Positions 48,842-59,749 of a stretch of DNA of 64,000 bases are shown here, in pieces (positions within the stretch are counted from its first letter, which is position 1; each line of letters opens with the position of its first letter). The stretch is from Inhella gelatinilytica (lineage in GTDB: Bacteria > Pseudomonadota > Gammaproteobacteria > Burkholderiales > Burkholderiaceae_C), in the NCBI RefSeq assembly GCF_016093295.1, contig NZ_JAEDAL010000003.1:62001-126000 (forward strand), read 5' to 3'. The notes under the pieces are model-generated. The model did no database searches. It was not told the DNA's origin and saw only the letters and a list, made by a program, of their open reading frames with translations. Made by a program: the position numbers and the translations under genes.

Positions 48842-49725
48842 CAAAGCCCCTCTGCAGTCCGCAGCGGGGCTTTTTTGTTTTTGCCCCTGCGCTCCGACAG
48901 GGGCAACCCCGGTCCGTCAATGCGGATGTAATCCCGCATCCACTGAATGGGGACTGCGGCCTGATAGAGGCTCAGCACCGTGCCATCCTGAACGCTAAGG
49001 GTGATGGCGGCGGCCAGCGCCTCGCGCATGTCACGGGGCAATCGCTCGCGGGATAAATACACCCCAATTTGAGCCTGGGGCAGTCCCAGCAAGGGGTTTT
49101 GCTCAAAGTCTTCAAGGGACCATTCGCGTTTGCCCTGGCCCTCCTGAAGGATGGACAGAAACAAGCTGGGGGGAATCAAGCTGTAGTCGGCCAGTCCATT
49201 GCGCAAGCGCTCGATGATCCGTTCGGTATCGGCCACGTACTGAACGCGCCCTTGCGCCTCCAGTTGCGTGATCAGCGTCTCGTATTCATCGCCCCAGCTA
49301 TAGCCTCGCAGCACCACGACCTTGCCGCGGTCTTTGAGGAGTGCATCGACAGAAGGCAGGTCGATGTTCCGCTGGCGCAAACTGACCAGCATGGTGAGGG
49401 AGCGAACGACCGGCACGAACTGCCCCTTGCCATCCCGTTCGGTGGTCCGGGTCGCTGGCGCCAAGACGTCAGCCGCCGCCTCGGCCAAAAACATGCGGGC
49501 CACACGAGCGCGGGGGACGATGGGGAAATCAATCGCGCAACCCACTTGGGTGGCCGCCAACTTGAGGACGGTCGGAAATACGCCGGATACCTGGTGGCCC
49601 TGGACGGTGACGGCAACGCCGGCGTGGGCCACCGGGACGTGCAAGGGCTGATCGCAGCCGGCATGCACCGCGGACCACCCAGTCAGGGCAAAGCCGAGAC
49701 TGGCTTGGAGCAGATTAGCGCGCAT
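48841..49725 (-). CDS. Exported solute-binding-like protein (PBP type 2 fold)
   Basis: A 294-aa protein with a signal peptide (about 1-22), conserved-looking segments [28 protein letters not shown] and [22 protein letters not shown], and lacks any transporter partner. The fold assignment is weak. Starts inside the end of bpt (11-bp overlap), so it is the third gene of aat-bpt. Its last about 15 residues ([15 protein letters not shown]) are encoded by the tRNA terminator hairpin and the stop touches attR. Confidence 0.6.
   Translation of the reverse strand: MRANLLQASLGFALTGWSAVHAGCDQPLHVPVAHAGVAVTVQGHQVSGVFPTVLKLAATQVGCAIDFPIVPRARVARMFLAEAAADVLAPATRTTERDGKGQFVPVVRSLTMLVSLRQRNIDLPSVDALLKDRGKVVVLRGYSWGDEYETLITQLEAQGRVQYVADTERIIERLRNGLADYSLIPPSLFLSILQEGQGKREWSLEDFEQNPLLGLPQAQIGVYLSRERLPRDMREALAAAITLSVQDGTVLSLYQAAVPIQWMRDYIRIDGPGLPLSERRGKNKKAPLRTAEGL
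48843..48880 (+). terminator. Displaced tRNA-Val terminator beyond attR
   Basis: Stem AAAGCCCC...GGGGCTTT with inner CTGC/GCAG (48843-48873) and a T-run. It is where the native terminator of the tRNA gene would stand before insertion, and it encodes, on the other strand, the last codons of the solute-binding protein. Confidence 0.8.
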
Positions 49726-50452
49726 GGCGGTCTTGGGTCACACGTTGCCACTGTCCCTGGACCAGTACTTCGTGAGGCAGGAAGCGGGCTTTGTAGTCCA
49801 TCTTGGGGCTGTGCTCGATCCAGTAACCCAGGTACAGGAAGGGTAGGCGGAGCTGCCGGGCTTGCTCCAACTGCCACAGCACGGCGTAGGTGCCGTAACT
49901 GCAGTGTTCCTCGGGCTCGTAGAAGGTGTAAACGGCAGAAAGGCCATCGGCCAGCATGTCCAGGATGGCCACCATCTTCAGGACCCCGTTTGCTCTGAAC
50001 TCCACCAAACGGGAGTTCACGCGGGTTTGCAGCAGGAATTCGGTGTACTGATTCACGCTGTCATGGTCCATGCCCCCACCGGCATGGCGCGCGGCTTGGT
50101 AGCGCAAATAGAGCGCGTAGTGCTCTTCGCTGTACCCCAAGCGCATCACACGGGCAGTCAGTTGCGCGTGCTGTTTCCAGGCTCGTTTATGGCTGCGGCT
50201 TGGGTTAAATGCTGCCACCGGCACCCGCAGTGGCGTACAGGCTTGGCAGCGGTCGCACAGGGGGCGGTAGGTGAAAAGCCCCGAGCGCCGAAAGCCTTGG
50301 GCAACCAACTGACTGTAGGCATCGCTGTGAATGAGGTGGCCAGGCGTGGCCACTTGGGAGCGCGCCAAGCGATCCGGCAAATAACTGCAGGCGTACGGAG
50401 CAGTCACATAGAACTGCACCTGGGTAAAGGGCAAATCCTTGAGTTGACTCAC
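49715..50452 (-). CDS. bpt: Aspartate/glutamate leucyltransferase (bacterial R-transferase)
   Basis: N-degron enzyme that adds Leu (or Arg) to N-terminal Asp/Glu, marking proteins for ClpS-ClpAP. GTG start at 50452 overlaps the aat stop (GTGA) and gives 245 aa. Family segments [35 protein letters not shown] and [18 protein letters not shown] are present. Confidence 0.94.
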   Translation of the reverse strand: MSQLKDLPFTQVQFYVTAPYACSYLPDRLARSQVATPGHLIHSDAYSQLVAQGFRRSGLFTYRPLCDRCQACTPLRVPVAAFNPSRSHKRAWKQHAQLTARVMRLGYSEEHYALYLRYQAARHAGGGMDHDSVNQYTEFLLQTRVNSRLVEFRANGVLKMVAILDMLADGLSAVYTFYEPEEHCSYGTYAVLWQLEQARQLRLPFLYLGYWIEHSPKMDYKARFLPHEVLVQGQWQRVTQDRHAR

Positions 50453-51189
50453 GGCGTGGGCATCACCTGGGACCAAGCCGAGGGATCATAGGCCCAGGGG
50501 TCGAGCTCGGGGGCGGCGGTGGCCCGGTGGATGTGGTGCAAGAACGCTTCCAGCGGTACCGGGGCCGCACCCATGTGCGCCAGGTGCGCGGTGGCTTGCT
50601 GGCAATCGATCCACTCGATGCCGTCCCGCCGGCACAAGGCCACCAAATAACTGAGTGCCAATTTGGATGCGTCGGGGGCGTTGGAAAACATCGATTCGCC
50701 GAAGAACATGCGCCCAATGCGCAAACCGTACAGGCCGCCGATCCGCTGCCCGCCCCGCCAGGTTTCAACGGACTGCAGCACTCCACGACGTGCCAACTCG
50801 GTATAAGCATGCTGCATGGCCGGGACAATCCAGGTTCCGGACTGGCCGGCGCGAGGCGCCCTGGCGCAATCTTGCAGGGTTCCGACGGGGTCGGCATTCA
50901 CTCGGAGTTGGCACTGGGGGTTGTGAAGAAAAGCTTGCAAGGTCTTCCTCAGAGAGCGGTGCAGCTTGAAATCACGCGTTTTGAGGACCATGCGGGGGTT
51001 GAGGCACCACCACAGAATGGGCTGGTTCTCGCCGAACCAGGGAAAGATGCCTTGCCGGTACGCGGCAAGGAGGCGTTCGGGGCGCAGGTCGCCTCCAATG
51101 GCGAGCAGGCCCGGTGCATCGGTTTCCGGCCCCAGCGCGGAGCGAGGGTCGGGAAAAGACAGGGAATTCGGGTCTAGCTGGACAATCAC
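50449..51189 (-). CDS. aat: Leucyl/phenylalanyl-tRNA-protein transferase
   Basis: Adds Leu or Phe to N-terminal Lys/Arg in the N-degron pathway. 246 aa with the family core [39 protein letters not shown] and [19 protein letters not shown]. Translationally coupled to bpt; no clpS/clpA in the window. Confidence 0.95.
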   Translation of the reverse strand: MIVQLDPNSLSFPDPRSALGPETDAPGLLAIGGDLRPERLLAAYRQGIFPWFGENQPILWWCLNPRMVLKTRDFKLHRSLRKTLQAFLHNPQCQLRVNADPVGTLQDCARAPRAGQSGTWIVPAMQHAYTELARRGVLQSVETWRGGQRIGGLYGLRIGRMFFGESMFSNAPDASKLALSYLVALCRRDGIEWIDCQQATAHLAHMGAAPVPLEAFLHHIHRATAAPELDPWAYDPSAWSQVMPTP

Positions 51190-51217
51190 GCTTTCATTGT
51201 GGAGGTTGGGGGCGGTG

Positions 51218-51571
51218 ATGGTGGTTTACGGAATTCCCAATTGCGACACGGTCAAGAAGGCGCGCGCCTGGCTGGTGGCCGCCGGCTACGCCCCCCAGTT
51301 TGTGGACTTCAAGAAACAAGCGCCGACGGTGGCGCAGTTGAAGGCGTGGGCCGATCAAGTGGGGTGGGAACGCTTGCTCAACCGCGCGGGCACCACGTGG
51401 CGCAAGTTGGACGAGGCGACCCAGGGGCTGGCGCACGATGCGGCGGGTGCCATTGGCTTGATGGCCACCCACAGCAGTTTGATCAAGCGCCCGGTTGTCG
51501 ATTGGGGTGGGGGCCGCTTGACCGTGGGTTTTCAGCCTGCGGTATATGAAACGATGGCGAAAGGCGGTTGA
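51218..51571 (+). CDS. ArsC/Spx-family protein (YffB-like)
   Basis: A 117-aa thioredoxin-like protein: YGIPNCDTVKKARAWL (Cys in NCDT), LKAWADQVGWERLLNRAGTTWRKL, and SSLIKRPVVDWGGG. The group includes glutathione-dependent reductases and Spx-like proteins; arsenate reduction is not shown by context. Overlaps the next gene by 1 bp (TGATG). Confidence 0.85.
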   Translation: MVVYGIPNCDTVKKARAWLVAAGYAPQFVDFKKQAPTVAQLKAWADQVGWERLLNRAGTTWRKLDEATQGLAHDAAGAIGLMATHSSLIKRPVVDWGGGRLTVGFQPAVYETMAKGG

Positions 51572-52281
51572 TGTTCACGGGCATAGTTCAAGGGGTGGCC
51601 ACGGTCGTGGGTTTGGAGCGGCGCCCAGGTCTCTCAACCCTGACTTTCGAGCTTCCCGCGGCGTTTGACGACGGGCTCGCGATCGGGGCGAGTGTGGCTT
51701 GCGACGGCGTGTGTCTCACGGTGACCGAGCGGCCCGCAGCCAATCGCGCCTCGTTTGATGTTATGGGCCAAACCCTGGCGTTGACCACGCTGGGTGGATG
51801 GGAGGTGGGCTCGCGTCTGAATGTAGAGCGGGCGGCCAAAGAGGGGGCAGAGATTGGCGGCCACCCACTGTCGGGTCACGTGGATGTGACCGCGACGGTG
51901 AGCGAGGTTCGGCGCCCGGACAACAACCATGTGCTGCGGCTGGCCGTGCCGGCTCCGTGGATGCGCTACATCTTTGCCAAGGGGTACGTGGGCGTCAACG
52001 GTTGCAGCTTGACCGTGGCGACGCTGGAGCGGCGTCCGGATGGTTCAGGTTGGTTTGAGGTCTGGCTGATTCCGGAAACTTTGCGCATGACAACCTTCGG
52101 CCAGAAAGGCGAGGGCGCTGCGGTGCATCTGGAAATCGACCGGGCGACCCAGGTGGTGGTGGACACCGTGCGGGAGGCCCTGAGCGAACAGCTGGGGCCA
52201 CTCTTGCCGGTGCTGGAGCGATTGGCTGGTCAACAGGGAATTGACCTGACGGAGTTACCGAAAGCCTTGATCCGGTCCTGA
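51571..52281 (+). CDS. Riboflavin synthase alpha-chain-type protein
   Basis: A 236-aa protein with two lumazine-binding repeats: MFTGIVQGVATVV at the start, VACDGVCLTVTE, EGAEIGGHPLSGHVDV and then FAKGYVGVNGCSLTVA, DRATQVVVDTV. Could be the riboflavin synthase ribE, or the paralogous stand-alone form found outside rib operons. No other rib gene is seen here, and the C-terminal about 20 residues exceed the usual length. Confidence 0.85.
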   Translation: MFTGIVQGVATVVGLERRPGLSTLTFELPAAFDDGLAIGASVACDGVCLTVTERPAANRASFDVMGQTLALTTLGGWEVGSRLNVERAAKEGAEIGGHPLSGHVDVTATVSEVRRPDNNHVLRLAVPAPWMRYIFAKGYVGVNGCSLTVATLERRPDGSGWFEVWLIPETLRMTTFGQKGEGAAVHLEIDRATQVVVDTVREALSEQLGPLLPVLERLAGQQGIDLTELPKALIRS

Positions 52282-52282
52282 A

Positions 52283-53962
52283 TCACAGCGGCCCGTCGTC
52301 CCGCTGCAGCGGGGCGACCAGGGGCAGCGTCATCACCAGTCGCGTGCCTTGGCCCTTGTGGGTATGCAGGCCAATATGGCCGCCCAGCGCCGTGGTGACC
52401 AGGTTGTGCACGATGTGCATGCCCAGGCCGGTTCCACCTTGCCCCAGCTTGGTGGTGAAGAAGGGTTCAAACACGCGCTTGGCCGTGTCCGGGGACATGC
52501 CGTGCCCATCGTCCTCGTAAGTCAAGGCCACTTCGTCGGTGTTGGCGTGTGCGCTGATCCGGATGAGGCCACCTTCACGCCCCTCAAAACCGTGCTGCAG
52601 GCTGTTGTTGATGAGGTTGGTGATGACCTGTTCCAGCGCCCCAGGATTGCTGTCGAGGGTGATGCCCTGGGGGATTTCCAACACCAACTGGTGCGCCCCA
52701 TTTCGCAACAGGTGGTGCATGGTGGCATCGACCTTGGCGATGCATTCGTCAAGCAGAAACTTGCGGCGACGCATGGAGGTTTGGTCCACTGCCACTTGCT
52801 TGAAAGCCGCAATGAGGTTGGCTGCCCGCTCCAAATTGTTTTGAACCAGGTGTGCGGCCTCGCGGGCGAAGGTCAAGAAGTCGTCCAGAACGGAGCGGCG
52901 GAGTCCTTGGGCGAGCGCCTTTTCCAGTTCGGCAACCCGGTCAATGAAGGTGGACGCCGCCATGACGCTGTTGCCAATCGGGGTGTTCAACTCGTGAGCG
53001 ACGCCCGCAACCAGGTGCCCAAGTGCGGCCAGTTTTTCGGTCTGAACCAATTGGCTGATGGCCTGCTCCAGGTGATCTTGGGCCGCCACCAAGGCGGCAT
53101 TGCGCTCGGCCATGCTGCTGGCGAGCTGATCGTTGGCACGGCGCAGCGCCAGTTCCGTGGACTTCTGTGTGGTGATGTCGGTGTAGGTCGTCACGAAACC
53201 CGCAATTTGGTCGTCGAAACGAACGGGTTCACCCTCCACGAGATGGGTTCGCCCATTTGGGCGGGTGCGTTCGAAACGGTGCGGCAAAAACTGGCGGGCC
53301 AGTTCCAGGCGCTTTGCGATTTGCTCCGTGGAGTCCCCTGGCCCATAGTCTCCGCGCGCCGCCATGATGGCCAGAAGGTCTTCAAACCGGGCTCCGCGGA
53401 AAATGGCCTCGGGGGGGAACTCCAAGACCTCGACAAAGGCTTGGTTCCACAGTTGCAGGACCAGGTCCTGATCGAAGAGGCTGATGCCCTGCGGCAGGTG
53501 ATTGATGACCTGCGCCACCAGCGCGTCATTGCGGTTGAGTTCGGTCCGCAGCCGCTTCTGTTCGGTGACGTCCACGTAGGTGGTGACGAACCCCCCCTCC
53601 GCAATGGGCTCGCCCCGGATTTCAATGACGGTTCCATTGGGGCGCGTCCGGGTGAAGACATGGGCTTCGAACCGCAAGGCGCGTTCCGTGAATCGAGCCA
53701 ACATGGCTTCCGGGTCGGTCACCGGCCCAAATTCGCCGCGAGCTATGTTGTAGCGCCACAAGTCCGGCAGCGAGACGGGCCGCTCGAACATGTCAGACGG
53801 CAAGTCCAGCAACTCCACCATGCGCTGGTTCCAGAGGACCATGCGAAGGTGGCGATCCATGACCGAGACGCCACCGGGAAAGTGGTCGCACAAGGTCCGC
53901 AGCATTCGCGCCGCTTGGGGAAAGCAGTCTTCGCAATCAGCGGGCAGGTGGGTGGCGTCCAC
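52283..53962 (-). CDS. Cytoplasmic PAS-PAS sensor histidine kinase
   Basis: A 559-aa kinase with no membrane segment. Two PAS-7 type domains (about 25-135 and 148-265) with similar GFVTTYVDVT / GFVTTYTDIT ends, a coiled coil, DHp domain with H323 in AHELNTPIGN, and an HATPase domain (DDGHGMS, EPFFTTKLG, GTGLGMHIV). Starts at GTG. It is 1 bp from the convergent riboflavin synthase gene. No response regulator nearby; related to the other two orphan kinases. Confidence 0.9.
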   Translation of the reverse strand: MDATHLPADCEDCFPQAARMLRTLCDHFPGGVSVMDRHLRMVLWNQRMVELLDLPSDMFERPVSLPDLWRYNIARGEFGPVTDPEAMLARFTERALRFEAHVFTRTRPNGTVIEIRGEPIAEGGFVTTYVDVTEQKRLRTELNRNDALVAQVINHLPQGISLFDQDLVLQLWNQAFVEVLEFPPEAIFRGARFEDLLAIMAARGDYGPGDSTEQIAKRLELARQFLPHRFERTRPNGRTHLVEGEPVRFDDQIAGFVTTYTDITTQKSTELALRRANDQLASSMAERNAALVAAQDHLEQAISQLVQTEKLAALGHLVAGVAHELNTPIGNSVMAASTFIDRVAELEKALAQGLRRSVLDDFLTFAREAAHLVQNNLERAANLIAAFKQVAVDQTSMRRRKFLLDECIAKVDATMHHLLRNGAHQLVLEIPQGITLDSNPGALEQVITNLINNSLQHGFEGREGGLIRISAHANTDEVALTYEDDGHGMSPDTAKRVFEPFFTTKLGQGGTGLGMHIVHNLVTTALGGHIGLHTHKGQGTRLVMTLPLVAPLQRDDGPL

Positions 53963-54028
53963 GAATCAAGGGCTCAAACCGAGGGACTCCATATTCGCAG
54001 CGAATGAGCCTGAATAGAAGCCCAAACA

Positions 54029-54058
54029 ACTCAGGGCTTCCCTAGGGAAGCCCTGAGT
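54029..54058. repeat. Perfect 30-bp palindrome downstream of acnA
   Basis: Arms ACTCAGGGCTTCCC and GGGAAGCCCTGAGT around TA. No long T-run follows, but on the minus strand TGTTT follows, so it may be a weak terminator of acnA or a protein-binding site. Confidence 0.6.
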
Positions 54059-54092
54059 GGAGAGCCAACGCCCCCCGGGGGGGGCCTTAGTC

Positions 54093-56813
<2,721 letters not shown>

Positions 56814-56936
56814 GCGACTCAACCTCACTGGGATTGGCGGAAAACCCCCATTGTGACCGGGCGAACGTTTCGTTTTCCTGACGTGGTTCAACGAATACAG
56901 GGTGCCTCCTGTACGAGGCTTCGTCAAAATGAGGGG

Positions 56937-57272
56937 ATGAACCCGGAAACGCCCCTCGACTTGTATTGCCTGTGCGCCGCCTGGTGCGGAACTTGCCGGG
57001 GTTACGAACAGGTCTTGCAGGCTGTGGCGGCGCAACGCCCGGGCGTGCGGATCCACTGGGTGGACATTGAAGACCAAGCCGAGCGCGTCGGCGATGTGGA
57101 TGTGGAAACCTTCCCCACGCTGTTGCTGGCAGAGGCCAAGGTGATCCGCTTCTTTGGACCGGTGCTTCCGCATGAGGCCTCCGTTTTGCAGCTCCTGGAC
57201 CGGGCACATGATTGGTTGGTTACCGACCCTGAAGCCACTCACTTGCTGACGCGCCTGCGCGCAGCGGATTGA
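56937..57272 (+). CDS. Thioredoxin-like protein
   Basis: A 111-aa protein with a thioredoxin fold: [10 protein letters not shown] (CGTC with C17 and C20), [23 protein letters not shown] including the cis-Pro TFP. No signal peptide, so cytoplasmic. Specific partner unknown. It is 6 bp from the following gene. Confidence 0.85.
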   Translation: MNPETPLDLYCLCAAWCGTCRGYEQVLQAVAAQRPGVRIHWVDIEDQAERVGDVDVETFPTLLLAEAKVIRFFGPVLPHEASVLQLLDRAHDWLVTDPEATHLLTRLRAAD

Positions 57273-57278
57273 CGCACG

Positions 57279-57713
57279 ATGCAGCACCTGATTTTTGTGT
57301 ACGGCACTCTCAAGCAGGGTTTTCGCAATCACCCTGTCAACCAAGGCGAACGGGTGGCGGGCGAATTCACCACGGTGCAGCCCTTGCCGCTTTACATCGT
57401 GGGTCCACGCTACCTACCGTGGCTGGTGAATCAGCCCGGCGAGGGCTACCCGGTCCATGGCGAGTTGTACGAGGTGAACGACGAGGGCTTGGCTCGCATG
57501 GATGAACTCGAAGCACTGCACCTGCCCGATTGGTATGTCCGTGAGCCGGTACAGGTCAGGGAGCCGTCGGGGCGTTTGTGGAGTTGCCAGGTTTATTTCG
57601 GCTCGGCTTCGCGGTTGCAATTGGACGCCGTGCACGCGGGGCCCTTGCCGGCTTACACCCAAGAGCATGCTGAACAGCGAGTCGCCGCGCTGCGTGGTGC
57701 CGGGCTTTTGTAA
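57279..57713 (+). CDS. Gamma-glutamylcyclotransferase-like protein (YtfP/AIG2)
   Basis: A 144-aa GGCT-fold protein. YGTLKQG at the N-terminus binds substrate, and DELEAL holds the likely catalytic Glu. Members act on gamma-glutamyl amides; the substrate here is not known. Co-oriented with the thioredoxin-like gene. Confidence 0.88.
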   Translation: MQHLIFVYGTLKQGFRNHPVNQGERVAGEFTTVQPLPLYIVGPRYLPWLVNQPGEGYPVHGELYEVNDEGLARMDELEALHLPDWYVREPVQVREPSGRLWSCQVYFGSASRLQLDAVHAGPLPAYTQEHAEQRVAALRGAGLL

Positions 57714-57847
57714 CGCTTGCTGGGGATTTGTTGGCCGAACCGGCAGTTTGGCCGGGCATTTGGATGGGTTTGACCGTCCAATTCGAACCAGACTGGGGAA
57801 CTCAGACCCCTAACATCGGTTTCCCCGGGTCTTGCCGAGGTTTTGCC

Positions 57848-59746
57848 GTGCCCAAAGTTGTTCCGCTTCAAAAACCTGCACCCACGCTGGCTGAGCCCGA
57901 AGCGTCGCTGGACGCTGCCCGGCGAGGCGCGATGGACCTGCCCGGGCTGATGGGCCGGGCCGGGCAATGGCAAGCCCAAGGACAGCTGGAGGCCGTCGTC
58001 GCGCTGTACCAGGCTTGGCTCGAGCACCCGCATCACCCGGCGGCCACGCGAGCGGTGGCGCTCTTCAACTGTGGGACGGTCCTGGGGGCCTTGCAGCGCC
58101 ATGACGCAGCCATTGAGGCGTACCAACAAGCCTTGGCGCACAAGCCTGACTTTGCCCAGGCCAAGCTCAATCTTGCCCATCAGTTTGAGCATCAACGCCA
58201 GTTTGATGCTGCACTCCAGCATTGGAAAGACGTTTTTGAAGCCATCGACCGCTTTGATGGCGTGGGCGTGAGCCCTGTTGACCTGCAGTTGCACGCGTTG
58301 AACAACAGTGCACGCCTGCTGGAAACCCTCAGGCGGTATGACGAGTCCGAAGCCTTGATGAAGCGCAGTCTGCTTCTGAAGGCCAGCCAAGGCGATGTGA
58401 TTCAACACTACGTGCACATTCGTCAAAAGCAGTGCGAGTGGCCGGTTTATCAGCCGGTTGGGGCGGTAACGCCGAATCAGTTGCTGACCTACACCTCCTT
58501 GCTGGCCACTTTGAGCGCCAGTGATGACCCCGCCGTGCAGTTGCTCACCGCGCAGCGGTTTGTGTTCGAGCGGGTGGTCAAGTACACCGGCAAGCCATAT
58601 CACCAACTCCATGGACCGAAGGCACGGGCAGGACGCTTCCGTATCGGCTACCTCAGCGGCGACCTGTGTACCCATGCGGTCGGCCTTCTCACGGCGGAGT
58701 TGTACGAGCTGCACGACCGGGCGCAGTTCGAGGTCATCGCCTACGAGTGGAGCCGGGAAGACGGAACCGAGCTTCGCGACCGCATCAAGAAGGGCTTTGA
58801 CCACCGGGTTAGCCTGCACGCGCTGGACGATGAAGCGGCCGCGCGGCGGATCGCTGCGGATGGGGTTGACGTGCTCGTCGACTTGCAAGGGCTGACCAGC
58901 GGGGCCCGGCCCAACATCCTGGCATATCGTCCGGCACCCATCCAGGTGGCGTACCTGGGGCTGCCGGCAACGTCCGCGCTGCCCGGGGTGGATTGGATTT
59001 TGGCGGACCGGTATGTGATGCAGCCGGAATACCTTCGGTATTGCAGCGAGCAGCCCATTTACATCCAGCCCTGCTACCAGGTCAGTGATCGCCAGCGCCC
59101 CATGGGCGCGCCACCCACCCGAGCGCAGTACCAGTTGCCCGAGGGCGCCTTCGTTTTTGCCAGCTTCAACAACAACCACAAGGTGGGCGAAGACGTGTTC
59201 GCGGGGTGGATGCGCATTCTGTTGGGCGTGCCGGGCTCGGTGTTGTGGCTCCTCGCGGACAACCGCTGGGCGGAGGCCAATCTCAAATCCTCGGCCCAGG
59301 CTGCGGGGGTGGATCCGAGTCGGCTGATCTTTGCCCCCCGGGTCACACCGCCGGACTACTTGGCCCGCTTTGCCTTGGCGGATTTGGTGCTGGACACCTT
59401 CCCGTACAACGCCGGCACCACGGCCAGTGATTGTTTGTGGGCGGGCGCACCGATCTTGACCCGCTCGGGTCGTAGCTACATCAGCCGCATGTGCGGCAGC
59501 CTGCTTACCGCCGTCGGACTGCCCGATCTGATCACCGAGACGCAGGCGGACTACGAGCGCTTGGCCATCCAGATTGGGCGCAACCCCGCACGGGCGGCGT
59601 CCTACAAGCGCTACTTGCAGGAACGGGGGCGGCAGAGTGCGCTATTTGACATTCCGGCCATCGTGCGCGATATAGAACGTCAATTCATCCATTTGGCTAC
59701 CCAGGCGCGGGCGGGATTGCCGCTGAGCCCGCTGAATTCGCAGTAA
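57848..59746 (+). CDS. TPR-containing GT41 (OGT/SPINDLY-like) glycosyltransferase
   Basis: Predicted to transfer a sugar from a nucleotide sugar to Ser/Thr or other residues of proteins in the cytoplasm. GTG start at 57848 with GAGG 7 bp upstream; 632 aa. TPR repeats about 45-170 (AAIEAYQQALAHKPDFAQAKLNLAHQF). The C-terminal half has GYLSGDLCTHAVGLL, LVDLQGLTSGARPNILAYRPAPIQV, DWILADRYVMQPE, ASFNNNHKV and DTFPYNAGTTASDCLWAGAPIL, all GT41 landmarks. It lies 3 bp from the secretion ATPase. Confidence 0.88.
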   Translation: MPKVVPLQKPAPTLAEPEASLDAARRGAMDLPGLMGRAGQWQAQGQLEAVVALYQAWLEHPHHPAATRAVALFNCGTVLGALQRHDAAIEAYQQALAHKPDFAQAKLNLAHQFEHQRQFDAALQHWKDVFEAIDRFDGVGVSPVDLQLHALNNSARLLETLRRYDESEALMKRSLLLKASQGDVIQHYVHIRQKQCEWPVYQPVGAVTPNQLLTYTSLLATLSASDDPAVQLLTAQRFVFERVVKYTGKPYHQLHGPKARAGRFRIGYLSGDLCTHAVGLLTAELYELHDRAQFEVIAYEWSREDGTELRDRIKKGFDHRVSLHALDDEAAARRIAADGVDVLVDLQGLTSGARPNILAYRPAPIQVAYLGLPATSALPGVDWILADRYVMQPEYLRYCSEQPIYIQPCYQVSDRQRPMGAPPTRAQYQLPEGAFVFASFNNNHKVGEDVFAGWMRILLGVPGSVLWLLADNRWAEANLKSSAQAAGVDPSRLIFAPRVTPPDYLARFALADLVLDTFPYNAGTTASDCLWAGAPILTRSGRSYISRMCGSLLTAVGLPDLITETQADYERLAIQIGRNPARAASYKRYLQERGRQSALFDIPAIVRDIERQFIHLATQARAGLPLSPLNSQ

Positions 59747-59749
59747 GTC

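Noticed and set aside
53141-53960. Possible PAS-domain fusion with a diguanylate cyclase
   Set aside because: No GGDEF or EAL motif; the DHp and HATPase motifs are clear, so it is a kinase.
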